Made by a program: the position numbers and the translations under genes. A stretch of 64,000 nt of DNA from Linyphia triangularis (taxonomy: Eukaryota > Arthropoda > Arachnida > Araneae > Linyphiidae). Shown here in pieces: positions 47,969-60,870 of this stretch. The stretch's first letter is position 1. Every line of letters begins with the position of its first letter. The stretch covers positions 38,799,348 through 38,863,347 of the forward strand of contig OZ021721.1 of NCBI GenBank assembly GCA_963978545.1. The letters are read 5' to 3'. The notes under the pieces were generated by a model. That model did no database searches and was not told the origin of the DNA. It was given only the letters and a program-made list of their open reading frames with translations.

Positions 47969-49292
47969 GGGTGGATAGAAAAAACTTTTTTTCGAAAACT
48001 ATTCGACATTCGTTGTTTAGTGGCCATTTGGGTTCCAAACCAAGATTCTAAAATATGGAGTGCTTGAAAAAATATCTTATTGTTCCGACAAGCCCCCAAA
48101 ATTGGAATGCTTCATAAAAAATGCATAAAATCTAAAAATTATTGAATATTTTAAATAATAAACATAAATGTCACCCTATGTAATTTTTATAAAGTACTTG
48201 AAACAATTATGTAAAATATCAATTATGTGAAGCAATTATTTAGAGATCCAAAATTCAATCGAAAATTGTAATTTTTCGTATAAAATGCAGAAAATTTAAA
48301 ATTTTCGAAAAAATATTTAAAATACGTAAACATAATTATCACCCCGGGCAATAATTTCTAAAAGGTACTCTGAACAAGTATGTACGTAAATACACTAGGA
48401 ACTTTTGCTTTTTAATTCAAGATGCCTTAAGTAAACGGAGTGTGGCTGTTCTACTAATGTTAAATGGATTTCCCTTATTTTTTGTTTGTGATATTATTAC
48501 CATTAATTTGTATATTTTTTAAGGGTTTCGTCTCGTCTGGGAGCTATAATTTCGTGTTGCACATTCGGACCACTATTTATATGCGAGTTCCCACCATTTA
48601 TATGCGGTTTATATGCGTTATCTACGTACTTTATTTCGATCAATAAAAAGTTCAAATTTATCGATATTTATCTGGATATTTTCATCATGAAACGATGAAG
48701 CAAATTGAATATTTTACTAAAATTTAAACTGTTTTTTCTTAACCACTGTTCTTTCTTTGAAAAACCTTTTTTAAAACGATTTATTTTATATTTTTATGAT
48801 AAAATCTAAGTTTCAAGGGGTTTAAAATACCCTCAAATAATTAAAAAGATTATTGTACTGTTTTTAACACTTGAAAAAAGCAATTGAGAATGGTGAAATT
48901 TATGTTTCGATATTTTGTCATATTTTTTATAATATCTCCTGTTGTATGCATTTTTCATGGAAAATTTCTATTTACAAGGGAATTTTGAATCCCTAAATAA
49001 TTGCTTCACATATTTCCTATTTTACATACTTGTTTAGAGAACCTTATGAAAATTATTACGTGGGGAAACATTTATATTTTTTGAATTTTAAATATTTTTC
49101 AAAAATTTCGATTTTATGCATTTTTTATGGAAGATTCCAATTTTGGAAGCTTTGAGGAATACTAAGATAATTTTTCATAGACTTCATATTTTAGGGTTTT
49201 GGTTTGGACCCCAAATGGCCACACAAAAAAAACCCCAAAAAAACGTAGTACCAAAACGAATTTCGAAAAAAAAAGGTTTTTTCGATCCACCC
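47969..49292. mobile_element. 1.3-kb foldback element nested in the pogo-like element
   Basis: The left end TA + GGGTGGATAGAAAAAAC is mirrored by the right end GTTTTTTCGATCCACCC + TA. The mirroring continues inward: GTGGCCATTTGGGTTCCAAACC against TTTGGACCCCAAATGGCCAC, and GAAGCAATTATTTAGAGATCC against TCCCTAAATAATTGCTTC. Hundreds of bases on each side are therefore inverted copies. No transposase ORF. TA flanks fit a Tc1/mariner-type target. Confidence 0.75.
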
Positions 49293-49344
49293 TAATACAC
49301 ATGCAGTAATGGCTAAAACCAGTTCAACGTGCCCCACTCTCCCC

Positions 49345-51980
49345 TACGCCTCGTTAGGAATTCTGCATTTAAACAGCTTATCAACGTATTGAAGGCAGAA
49401 GCTCCCTTGAAATATATTTTGTTTCAACAATCTTCACCCAAACTCGAGAAAAATAAATATTAAGTATTTTAGGTTAGGAACATATGATAACAATCTGTTG
49501 TATGAAAACAAACACGACACATCAATTGAAGCACTTTGACATCAAAGTATTTATTTTCTCTTGCGTGTTATTGTGAACATAAATGGAGTGGAATCAACTT
49601 AGATACTAAGCTTGTAAATGGTTGTCAACCAAATACAAAGGGAATCTCCTGAACTTTTTTCCTTAAACTCTTTTACTTGAAAATATGTTGGGAAACTGTT
49701 AAAGTTTTTATTACACTTCACGAGAAAATCCTTTTCGGCGAATCCTTACCTCTTTAGTGCAGAAATCCTTTTCTTGAACGTTGCTTTTAACAATGCGCAA
49801 CACAGAAAATGGGAATACGAGAATAAGAGTGGAATAGAAACATCTAGATTGATGGGTTTTGAAATTTGTGATCTTGAAATGAGAGAGAGAGAGATGAGCA
49901 TTGGAAAGATAGGTACTGGTGGATATTTGATTATGACTCCATATGAGGCGTTGAATCCCACAAATATTTAATAATGCCATTATAATAACCACAATGATGA
50001 ACCATCTCACAATATTTATTATTCATCAAAACCATTCATGCCACATGTGGTTATTAGATAAACCAAGCTTGAAATGACAATTTTTACAAACGGGGTTAAA
50101 AAGGCCTTCTCCTAGAAAAATAATCATGTGGGATTTCACTTTACATTTAAATTAGTAAATATTTCATATGTATAAGTTCTTTAAGAACCAGCATGTATTA
50201 AAAGTTGCAAAATTTGGAAAAAATTAGCAATTTTGTTTTTTTCTCTCTAAAATAATCTTGATAATGGTAGACATCTTTTTATGCTATTCAAAATACAATT
50301 TAAACTTCGTACATTTTTATAAATGTATACCATGTTAAAAGAACACTTACGCAAACTTAAAAATTGATTTATGGGAAACAATTTTTTTTCTGTATAACTT
50401 TTTCAACAAAGATATTTTAAGTTGAATCAACCAATTAAAACAACATTGAATGTAATTTAAAGTGTATAATGCAATTCATGGAACTTACTAGGACCTATTA
50501 CATCCATGCAATGATTCATTTTTAACATAATTTTGAATCTTGTTATCTCAAGACATCTCTATGTTAACTCTATAATAACTCAATGCATCAATTTCTGGTA
50601 AAAGTCTTTAAATATATTACAAACATTGGAGCAATATAACACTGGTTGTATTTTTAACACAGGTGACGAAATTAGTTTTTAATCACCCACTAAAGTTTCT
50701 ATTTGTAAATCTTTTGAATGGTGGCATAAATTAAAGTACAGTTTTAATCGGAAAAGGTGTTTATAAAAAATATATTTCCGTTTTTCTTCCTTTGAATGAA
50801 CAGTTATTGACCTAAGCAGATACACATATATGATAATAATTTTCTTACACATTGATATTCATAATATTTAAAGATATCGACACTAATATAAGGTACTGCT
50901 TTTGAAATTCATAGTGGTTTTTTAGAATATTTTTTCAAAAAAGAAAAAAAATTGCTTTATAACATTGTTGAAGAGTTTTTAAATGTTTAAACTCAATTTA
51001 AATATACACTTCAAATTTTAATAAAATATTACAATAACAGAAAATACTAAAATTGATTACTTTTAAAGTTAAAAGCTATAAAAATTCAAACGGTTCATAT
51101 TTAACTGTGTCTCCAATTAATAACTTTAAATATATAATTTGTCTGCTTGTGATAAATATGAAATGCCTTTTAATATTCAGTGTAGTAAAAATTTAAAAAT
51201 AAATTCTAGTATAAGATTGCAAAGAACATTTTTACACCTTTCATTTCGTACTTATCTCCTATCTGTGTACAATTTTTGTAGCTTGAAATGCAGATTTTTT
51301 TTTCTCAAAGTCTGATTGTCGGTCATTTCCTTGAAGCTGAGTTATCGATCCATGTGTCGTTTCAGATTACTTCTGCTGATGTCCTACGTTAGAATATTTG
51401 CTCTTCTGATAAATGACTGAAGAATACTTCTTTGGCATGCTGTCTCATCTAATGGACGAGTTTTTCTTAAACTTGCAACTTTTTAACTCTTTTTTGTCTA
51501 TTTATTCTTAGAAGTAGAAAGTGAGAATTTGTATAGTTTATTTGCAACGGTAAACACAGATTCTTAGTTGGTAGATATTTTTCTTCACTTCTGCAGCATT
51601 TGATGTTATCGATATGAGTAGTTCATTTTGTAAGTTTATAATGAATTATAAAAAAAATAACATATATTTAATTGGTGTCTTTATAGAAAAATGTCCAAAG
51701 CTTTTACAAATGTAACTGAAACTTACTTAAAATGATGCCATATTATTAAAGTATTAGGCATTTTCCCTTCAAGGCACAAATTCATCATGAGTGAATATGG
51801 AACAATACATAAAAGGTCAGCTTATAAATACAATTGATTCTTACTAAGAGTAAAAATACAACTAGAATAAATGTATAACTGAGTCACTAATAAAGTCATA
51901 CTAAGCCATGAGAGAATAATAATAATGAAGATGAGTATTAAATTATTGATTGCAATAGGATTCATAATTCTAAAAAGGAA
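49345..51980. other. Mostly unique AT-rich DNA
   Basis: A 300-base patch at 49660-49972 is open in a plus frame and in two minus frames at once (99 and 71 aa). One minus product starts with a hydrophobic segment MRWFIIVVIIMALL. The plus frame ends PYEALNPTNI. No family is recognised and I cannot choose between strands. The rest holds nothing I can support. Confidence 0.35.
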
Positions 51981-52000
51981 AATATGATGATGTTGAATGA

Positions 52001-52140
<140 letters not shown>

Positions 52141-52180
52141 TGATATGATCACGATTGATATGATATATATATATATATAT

Positions 52181-53064
52181 ACAAGGTCCGGCTATTAATT
52201 TCCAGGGCTGACGTAACTGTAGGAGAACGAAAAGCCGGAAAATGGCGCTAATGATTGCATATCGAAGAGCGTTTTCTTGCGCATGTGCAGTGCAATCGGC
52301 GCCATTCTGAAGTAAGTGGTTCTCGTGGAAAGGCGCATTAAAACGTAGCTTTTAAATTCCTGTTGTCGAAATGGAAATGGAGCAAAGATTTAACATTAAA
52401 TTTTGCTTCAAATTGGGTATCCTATCCAGGTACGCAGGGCCAGTATCAGCGTTGTCGATAAGTTCGCCCTATGCGTCCAGTCTCAATTGCTTTTGTTCGT
52501 CCCTTAAATGGTGAGGAACGAATCTGGAACAAATCTTGCGTTTGCCTAGGTCTTGCGTCAAAATTCGCCGAAGCGTCTCTTTGTCCATGTTCAATTCATT
52601 AGCGAGTACTCGAATAGTCAATCGACGATCACATTTTACCATATAGTGAACTTTTTCAATTGCTTCCGGCGTGCGTACGGACTGCGGCCTACCTGTGTGT
52701 GGATCATCTTCGACGCTTTCGCGCCCGTCCCAAAAGCGTTTAAACCATTCAAAAGTTCTTGAGCGTGATAATGCTTCCTCGCCGTAAACTTGTTTTAACA
52801 TTTCGTAGATTTCCGCAGCTGTCTTGCCCAATTTGAAGAAAAAATTTAATGTTAATTCTTTGCTCCATTTTCACTTCGACAACAGGAATTTTAGAGTAAC
52901 GTTTTAATGCGCCTTTCCACGAGAACCACTGACTTCAGAATGGCGCCGATTGCACTGCACATGCGCAAGAAAACGCTCTTCAATATGCAATTATTAGCGC
53001 CATCTTCCGGCTTTTCGTTCTCCTACAGTTACGTCAGTCCTGGAAATTAATAGCCGGACCTTGT
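52181..53064 (-). mobile_element. mariner foldback derivative
   Basis: The ends ACAAGGTCCGGCTATTAATT and its reverse complement are embedded in TA repeats. About 240 bases at each end are inverted copies, and both contain the mariner 5' leader and transposase start (MEQR-NIKF). The minus-strand ORF at 52469-52831 carries the N-terminal mariner helix-turn-helix region (TAAEIYEMLKQVYGE, SRTFEWFKRFWDGRE, HTGRPQSVRTPEAIEKV, LANELNMDKETLRRIL). In the right arm the ATG is separated from this frame by a one-base shift in a T run, and after DEQKQLRLDA the frame meets TAG. The catalytic domain is absent. At 884 bases, against about 1.3 kb for a full mariner, it is dead. Confidence 0.88.
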
Positions 53065-53149
53065 ATATATATATACCAACTTTTTTTTTTTAATTTCCAG
53101 ATATCACGATTCATTCAGCATCATTATATTTTTTATGTCTTGACGTAAA

Positions 53150-53396
53150 TTGAATGCACATTAAACATATACAGTGTTTAAATATAACTCTCTGTTTCCA
53201 ATTTGGGGTTTTTGTTCTTTGTGAGCCCCTTTTTCACCTGGTTGTCAAAATTTGAATTTGAATTTTTTTTACTGCAGATTTCTTTTTCCCAAGTTCCATA
53301 TAGCTTCCAAGTTTCATCAAAATTCGTTCATTGGAATGGACTCTACGTAGGTCTAAACAAGGTAACTTTTATTATAACCACACTGTATATATAATC
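53150..53396 (+). mobile_element. 3'-end fragment of the 18227-type mariner
   Basis: Starts with GAATGCACATTAAACATATACAGTG and continues CCAATTTGGGGTTTTTGTTC, TTTCACCTGGTTGTC, GTTTCATCAAAATTCGTTCA, TCTACGTAGGTCTAAACAAG, ending in the terminal repeat ACTTTTATTATAACCACACTGTA. This matches the right arm of the element at 18227-19651. The plus-strand ORF 53203-53394 is not coding. Confidence 0.75.
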
Positions 53397-54039
53397 ACAA
53401 ATCTCATCCATTATTTCAATATTTTTTTATTTTTTTTGTAAACTTAAATTTCATCAATTTTTTACTAATACTAATTTTTTATACACTAGCCTGATAATTA
53501 TTAAATGTTATGTTTAACAAATGTTTTAATAATAACAGCATTACATTTCAAGCTTTTTGTATTACGAAGGATTGCAATATACATTTTACGAAAGGGTGAT
53601 GAACGGCCATTCACTTCAGATATATTCATTGCCACAATATTCAATATTTATCGGTTATTTTGTTCGTAGAATTATACCGTATAAAATGTGGAAATAAAAA
53701 AAAAGTATTAGCCATGACACGCTTTCTACAATATTATAAAAATGGAGTGAAATCTTACTAAAGTTAACTTCATACTAACATAAACTTTAAACTTTGTGAA
53801 TCCTTGTGTCACAAAAAATGAGGAATACGGCACATTTATACAATTTATGTTCAGTATTTTAGATTATTTTGAAAGTACTTGCAATTAGATTGCTGGATTT
53901 TATACTTGCAAAGCATTAAACTAACTTTTAGTGTGCTCTAAACAAGAGCTATTTGTGTTGCATTTTCTGAAAATGAAACATAATACCTTGCATAATACTA
54001 ATTTCATATATTTTCCATACTTTGATTTATATTTCCAAC
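53397..54039. other. AT-rich stretch, no supported gene
   Basis: Unique AT-rich DNA. Confidence 0.4.
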
Positions 54040-54237
54040 TTATCTCTTCAACACTTCATTTTTAATGCAGCGTGATAATCTCTTAAAATGTTCCCAAAGT
54101 AATCCATATCCCTCACATTGTAAAAATTGATAGACATTACGAACTATCTCCATAAGAAGTGTTGGCATGTAAGAAGGGACTGATAAGAATTTTATTACAT
54201 TAAAGAGTGGTATTTTATCTTTAGAGAATACGCCCAT
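54040..54237 (-). CDS. Hypothetical ORF or terminal exon (65 aa)
   Basis: An ATG-started minus-strand ORF, and the same frame stays open for at least a further 20 codons upstream. The product is evenly composed, with an amphipathic helical centre (MPTLLMEIVRNVYQFL) and a basic end (WEHFKRLSRC, NEVLKR). Codon choice looks coding-like. A strong acceptor-like TATTATTCCAG lies about 100 bases upstream, but no frame is open from it through to this ORF. No family recognised. Chance remains quite possible, since frames of this length are expected in a 64-kb window. Confidence 0.22.
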   Translation of the reverse strand: MGVFSKDKIPLFNVIKFLSVPSYMPTLLMEIVRNVYQFLQCEGYGLLWEHFKRLSRCIKNEVLKR

Positions 54238-57200
54238 GAGGATAAAATGGTGATACCTTGGTTTAATCCAAAAGTGTTTGAAAAAAGAACATAAAATGGA
54301 TCATCTACTCAAGTAATGCTTTCACTTTCATCCTGGAATAATAGGGGACAATTGTCAGTTTCATTTTAGCACATCATAAATAGCCTTTCATATCAAAACA
54401 GAGTTAATCTTTGATTATAAAAACATTTTAAATAGTTTTAAGGGATTTAATACTACTTTGATTTAATGCATTGTTTTTTAAAATGTATCACAAAGTCAAC
54501 ATTATTTTTTGCTCGAAAATTAACCTTGTTTTTCTTTCAATAAATATTTTAAGGACTATTCACTCACTTCTTAAAAATGTATAAAAAATTTCAAGTATTA
54601 AAAAATACTTTTAGAAAAAAAATAGTTTTTAAGTATTATTTGGATTGTAAAAAATCACTAGAAGTTAGGTAAAAAATTAGTTGTCACAAAACACATATAT
54701 CTGTAGGTCAAACAACTTATAACTGTTTAGCTTATGGAATTTAACTGATAACTAATCATTATCTCCAAAAGAACTAGACTTTGTAACGAAGCCACCACGT
54801 AAAATAATCACTCAGAAAAAGTTAAGAAATGTAATGTTTACCGCTAAGGGGCCACGAATACTTTCTTTGAGAAACACAATGAACAAAATTGGGATTATTG
54901 GAATAGACTGTACTTGGCAGGTTAGAGTTTTTTCGGAATAATCGGTTAACATGATATACACTTGCATGTTCTACCGCTTTGACATAGAATTTGGTGGCGG
55001 AACAGTACCCCGTTTCTAAATTTTTATAATTTTTTTCAATACTGGAAAAAAAAGGTCATATGAGTTTATATTTGCCAAAATAAATTTGGCATTAGAATTG
55101 CTACTTGGTAAATTTATGCAAATTCCTATTAGTGAAAATGTTTAATAGTTCCATGCATTAGTCAAGATTTGAAGGGAAATAGGCTGACTATTATTATAGA
55201 GCCAAATGATAGTATTATTCCGTAACATAAACTTTTATTATCGTTACACAAATTTTATGAATATAAGTGTAGTGACGCGAGTAAAATAGTGACGTATTTC
55301 TTTTAAAGTTCTATTTTATTTTATTTTATTTGTCAAAAGCGATAATATATGTTAGAAAAAGGTGGCAACACCTAAATCAATCGGGAAATTTTGGGGCTTT
55401 TTGGACTTTTAAATCACGTAATTTTTCGGCGTGAAATCATGGATCAGTTGAATTTCGGATGTTGTTTTCAAAGAAGTTGAGCACTTGTGTGGTCAGTATG
55501 GTCGTTGTTTTGATCTGATTTTAACTGCATTCTTGCTCAATACATTTAAATACTATTATTTATAATACAGCGAAAAGTTGTAGTAAAATAAACATTTTCG
55601 TTTCTGAAATCCACTATTCAATAATGCTCTATTATAAATAACATTGTGAAATACTAATTTCCACTTTTCCATAGAAATAACAATGGTAAAGCCAGTCAGA
55701 CTTAATTTTAACTAGCGATTGATAAAACCATTTCATTTACACTTTTCCATAATTTAGATTCAAATAGCGCTGACTAAGCATCAGATTCAACTATTATTTC
55801 AAAATGTTGCCTTAGATTTGAAATGTGTTATATTTTACATAATTTCAGATAAAAAAAAATATATTTTTTACAAGAAACTTAATTCTACCGTATCAATATA
55901 TTGTTTCTATTTTGTAGAAGAATTAAAAAGGATTAGAGAATGCATATCCAATAATAATTTGAACCCATAACAACCTTTTTATTGGGAAAAAAAAGCAAAC
56001 TCTCCTTTTTCTGTTTTGTTTGATTTCAAATTTGATCTATTCCTCAGTTCGTAAAAAGCGCTTCTTTGTGTCTCGAATTTTGATTTCGGAAACACTGGAG
56101 TGTTTCATCTAAAACAGCGACGACTGTCGTGGCTTGATGACTTGAGTGAAACAGCGACTAAAGGATAGGTTTTGTTTGGAAAGCTTACTTTTTGGAGAGG
56201 TAGAAAAATAAATTGATTCTCTTGGAGAAGCCAGTTGACAGTTAATACTGGTGCCTTTCTGAATTTGAGGTCTTAAAAAGAAAGCATTTTCTCTAAAGCC
56301 ATTGAAAATATTTGCGTATAAGAAAACATTCTTTTCAGTAGAAGAAAATGCTTTTTTTTACTGAAATTAATCAAGATTGATATTTTTTATAAATGAAAAT
56401 GTTCATTACCCTTAAATGTTTTTCTTCGTACATATAAAGAACATTTTCCTGTGACTCAGGGTTAGAAAAATAAAATATAACTTCAACTATCTAACGTGTT
56501 ATATAAAGGTTGGTGCCTAATGAAAAAATGTGTAGCCGGACATTTTTTGTATTACATTCTCATTATTGTAGATAATTCTAGGAAATTACGTATTACATTT
56601 CAGTACGGTATTTTCAATTGAATCCCTTGATATTGCTCTGATTATCACAGATTGGTTTTGTAAATATTTATACATCATAAAAAAAAAAATTGCAATTGTT
56701 TAATAACATGCTGGTAGCATATAAGTTTTTTTCTTATTAATTGAAAAAGATCCCCACATAAAAAAATAATTATTTGAAAATATGTATTAGGCATAGTCAT
56801 GAAGAGGTAAAAAATAGATTCTTGGTTAACATGTTAATATGTACAGGATATGTCTGGAAAAATGAATAGGGAGGCTTTTGGAAACTTGACAATGATATTT
56901 TTGTAAAGAACACAATTATCTTGATAGAATATATACTAGATCAGAAAATATTAGATCAGTAGCAAGAATTCTGAAACCATTTTTTATTTATAGAAACAAA
57001 TTATTGTATGAAATGCTCTCAGCAAGGTTTAATTTAAAATTTAGCTCATATCACAAACTTATAACTTATTTAGAAGTGACGTATATTATAATACTTATTT
57101 AGAGGTGCTTGAATGTATCAATCACATAAATTATAAATAGTAAACCTTGAATGTCCCAAATGAAAGCTATTGAAGAAAATATAAATATGTTGTTTAATGG

Positions 57201-57414
57201 GTTTATAATAGTAATATAATACATGATATATAAATATTATTAGCGTATTTAAAAGCATTTATCAGAGCATCTTTTGAAATAACTACTTCAAAGGTAAAAT
57301 TATTTGTAGATATGAAATCCTATTCTCTTAAAAAAAAGTTTTTAAAAAATTATTATATAATTAGCTCATTGAACGACATTATTTAAAATTAAAAACAATA
57401 TATTTTCTTATATA
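54238..57414. other. AT-rich stretch, no supported gene
   Basis: A GC-richer patch near 55350-55560 and another near 56040-56280 show no sustained ORF or repeat match in the window. Confidence 0.45.
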
Positions 57415-58290
57415 CAGCGTGGTTATAATTAAAGTTACCCTGTTTAGGCCTACGTAGAGTTCGTTCTGATTAACGGATTTTGATGAAACTTGGTGAGTGC
57501 ATTATATGGACCATGGGGAAAAGAAATCTGCAATAAAAAAAATTATAGTTTTAATTTCGACCACCAGATGAAAAAGGGGCGCGTAAGGAACAAAAACCAC
57601 AATTTGGAAACACAAATTTGTATTTAATCACAGTATATGCTCAATGTGCATTCCATTTACGCTAAGCATATGTTCAAAGCGTGTTATAGCGTGTTCAACA
57701 GTAGCGCGAAGGTTGGTTGTTTTCAGATTATCTGGCGCCGTCAGCAACACGAGGGCTATAATGCGCCGAAACATTCGTCATTAGACAAGCCAACATACAT
57801 TTACAAACACCCATGCCAACACGGGACTCGAACCCGCAACCTCGCGGTTTAGAAGATAGCACGCTAACCACTATACCGTTTGGTCGGCAGTAGCGCGAAG
57901 GGATTCTCGATCAATTGCAGCAACATGATGTAGTATGCTTGCTTTCAATTCAGGCAGAGTCCGTATGCTTTTATCAGAATTGGGGTAATTTGTCGACTGC
58001 ATTACAAGGGTATCGATGCTTGAAAGGATTGCGAAAATTGCCTATGTGATGGCAGGCTTTGAAGAAGATGATTATTAAATTTTAAGAGACTGGAGAGTTG
58101 GATGTGCTGCAAGGAAGAGGACGGCAACGAGTTTCAAATGAAACTGTGGAAGAAGTCGCTCTTGTCATGGTTCAAAGAGCGTCCGGTTTCCAATATTCTT
58201 CAACAAGTGCTCGAGTGGTGTCATGGGATTTATTTATCCCAACGATGAGGATTTTGATACACATTGTCAAATATTTAGAGGTAATTTAAT
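57415..58290. mobile_element. Rearranged mariner (18227 family) carrying a nested SINE
   Basis: 57420-57990 is the family's 3' end in reverse (terminal repeat GTGGTTATAATTAAAGTTAC, then CCTACGTAGAGTTCGTTCTG and the C-terminal coding region). After a junction near 57990 the plus strand carries the N-terminal helix-turn-helix part of a transposase: ELDVLQGRGRQRVSNETVEE, then SSTSARVVSWDL (58098-58260), ending at TAA. The ORF beginning at 58098 is preceded by an in-frame stop and by a degraded start region. As in the 18227 copy, a 3' end is inverted relative to the rest. Confidence 0.75.
57700..57900 (-). repeat. SINE family A nested in the mariner, perfect 12-bp target duplication
   Basis: The SINE body 57712-57888 (177 bases, reverse) is flanked by AGTAGCGCGAAG at 57700-57711 and 57889-57900. 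Removing SINE and one repeat restores the mariner C-terminal coding sequence found at 18510-18530, so the site of insertion is certain. Confidence 0.97.
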
Positions 58291-58600
58291 TAAAAATTAT
58301 TTTCCTAAGAACTTTTGTGGTTTCATTTTTTCATAATTAGGGTGATATTGAAGCTTTACTGAGAAGCCCAAGTATATGGAGATTCTTTCTTCTGATAGAT
58401 GGCGCTTTTAAAATTGTATCTTTGAAAATTTAGATTTATCTGCGGTATGTTTTTTTTTTTTTTTTTTTTTTTTTTGAGGAACACTTTTTGAATGTGTTGT
58501 TATAAACTGCAAATTTTTTTTATGGGTATATCGGGATTATTTTATATTTCAATGCATTGTATACTTTTTGTGATGTAATTTCGTATTTCTCATTGTTTTG
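58291..58600. other. Spacer between mariner and gypsy remnants
   Basis: AT-rich, with a T26 run at 58450-58475. Nothing else seen. Confidence 0.4.
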
Positions 58601-60870
58601 GTAGGAGGCTTCGGGATGCAACAGTGACATTTTGGGCCGTACTCTTTCAGAAACGCCTTCTGGAGGTTTTTGGCTGGTCGAACCCCCTGATGAGAGACCA
58701 TTCGGGACCTCCAGTTCAATATCTAATTCTAATTTATGTTTGTACTCGTTCCTATCAATCCAGATGTTGTACGCAAAACGGCAATCATATCACCCTTCGA
58801 AATATTTGAGAGTACCCAGTTTGGTTTAGTTAAAGTCGTCTCAACGTTCCAAAGATTTATTGATGAGGTAACTAGAGATCTCCCATTTGTTTATGATTTC
58901 GTGGATGGATGACATATTAGTGGCATCTCGCTCACCTGAAGAGCATTTGGAGCATCTCAAATTGTTATTTCAGCGTTTAGATCACAATGGCCTCAGTTTA
59001 AAAACTTCAAAATGTATTTTTGGCCTAACTACCATTGAATTTTTAGGCTATAAAGTTTCGGAATCCGGAATTTTATATCTAACACAATGCGTTGATTACA
59101 TTTTGAATTTCTCATAACCAACCACAATAACGCAATTGAGGCGATTCCTTGGATTAATTAACTTTTATAGACGTTTAAAAGCTGCGCACATTTTAACACC
59201 TTTAAAAAATAATTTAGAAGGCATTCAAAACAAAAGGAAACCACTCAAACAAAACCTTGCGACATCCTTCAATGGTATAATGAGGCAGAACATGTTTTCT
59301 CAGTTGCTAAAAACACCCTTGTAACAGCAACTTTGATCCCGCATCCGATTCCTGGTGAAAAAGTATGTATCTGTATTGATTTCAAGTGATTTCCTCATTG
59401 GTGGTTCAGTTATGCAGCTCAACAAATGGGAACCCATTGTATTACGTCAATGAAACTAAACAAAAGTAAAAAAACTGGTCAACGTATGATTGCGAGTTGT
59501 TAGCAATTTTTATATGTATTAAAGAATTTTGCCATTTACTTGGTGGTAGACTTCACAATTTTCACTGATCAGAAGCCTCTCATCTACGCCTTCAAACAAA
59601 AATCAGTCAAGTGTTCGCATAGACAGTTTCGTCATTTAGATTACATTGCTCAATTCTTGACGGATATTCGTCATACCAAGGGCACGGACAATCTAGTTGC
59701 AGACACTTTATCACAAATTGAAATTGATAGTATATCCTCAACTACACTAAATTTTGAAGAGTTGCACTTTCACAAAAAAATTATCCAGAAATAGAATCTC
59801 TAATTAACAATAACTCTTTACTAAAATTACAATCAACTTTCATTCCCATTCTCAATGTTCAACTTCATTGTGACATGTTAACTGGTCAACTTCGACCATT
59901 TGTTCCTGAACAATATCGTAAAATCATTTTCGATCAACTTCACGGATTTTCCCACCCAGGAATTTCTGCGACTAAAAAGTTTATCAGTGAACGATATGTT
60001 TGGCTTCACATGAATAAATACATAGGGGAACAAGTTAAATGTTATGTTCCATGTCAAAGACCAAAAGTTCATCAACACACAAAAACACCACTAGAAACAT
60101 TCGCATTACTAGAGTCTAGGTTTTCACATATTCACCTGAATCTAGTTAGCCCTCTTCCACCTTGTGATGGTAATTCCTACTGACTTACCGTAATAAACTG
60201 GTACACTCGATGGCCAGAAGCAATCCCAATCCCCGACTCAAAAGCTTCAACTGAGTGCAAGGCCTTATTCACAGTTTGGATTTCACGTTTCTGTTGTCCC
60301 TCGATCATCACAACTGACCAAAGACGATAACTGGAATCATCTTGCCGGACTTCAAATACTAACTGGTTCAAATCGAATCCGTACCACAGCTTATCACCCA
60401 ATAGCTAACGGTATAATTGAACGTTTTCATAGACACATGAAAAGCTCTTTGAAAGCCCATGAAAATCTGAGATGGACAGAGACTCTACCCATCATTTTAT
60501 TCGGTATTCGAATTGCTTTTAAAAGTGATCTGTAAGCAACAAGCACAGAACTTGTGTACGGAAAAACCCTGAATTTACCCGCTGATATGTTTAACCCATC
60601 AGACAACAAACAATCACTGGACACTTCAATTGTTTCTACCTTGAAAGAAAACATGAGAAAACTTAACCCAATTAATCCCGACACGGACAAAGTCCCATTT
60701 TTGTGCAACCTGATCTCAAATCATGCACTCACATATTTTTATGGACTGAATGCAATCAACCTCCTTTAGGTCAACCGTAAGCAGGACCCTACAAAGTGTT
60801 AAACCGATCTGAGAAAACTATTAATATTGAACTAAAAGGCAGACATTCAACAGTTTCTCTCGATCTTTGT
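58600..60870 (+). mobile_element. Ty3/gypsy retrotransposon, broken pol
   Basis: Ordered pol fragments on the plus strand in shifting frames. The reverse transcriptase palm has fragments about 58745-58900 (FQRFIDEVTRDLPFVYDF) and 58905-59110 (WMDDILVASRSPEEHLEH, with DD kept but the usual Tyr before it replaced). A connection block follows at 59136 (MRRFLGLINFYRR). RNase H lies at 59540-59790 (FTIFTDQKPLIYAF, ending GTDNLVADTLSQIE). The integrase zinc region is at 59875-60090 with two His and CYVPC, and the integrase core about 60360-60700 contains AYHPIANGIIERFHRHMKSS, which includes the catalytic Glu. The C-terminal GPYKVL-type segment ends near 60870. Multiple stops and frameshifts separate them. 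Gag and LTRs are not found. Confidence 0.9.

Larger units (their letters stand above)
46501..49344 (+). mobile_element. pogo/Tc1-like DNA transposon remnant with nested insertion
   Basis: The left end is TA followed by GGGGATAATGGGACACCATG. The right end reads, on the reverse strand, GGGGAGAGTGGGGCACGTTG followed outward by TA. Terminal repeats agree at most positions over about 27 bases and are bounded by TA. Inside, 47315-47590 encodes a C-terminal domain found attached to transposases of this type. The catalytic DDE core is not visible, so most of the gene is lost. A separate 1.3-kb foldback (47969-49292) sits inside its 3' half and is younger. Confidence 0.6.

Noticed and set aside
58632..58829. 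Two overlapping plus-strand ORFs before the gypsy reverse transcriptase
   Set aside because: The frames overlap a degraded pol segment. Only the part after about 58745 matches reverse transcriptase, in another frame.
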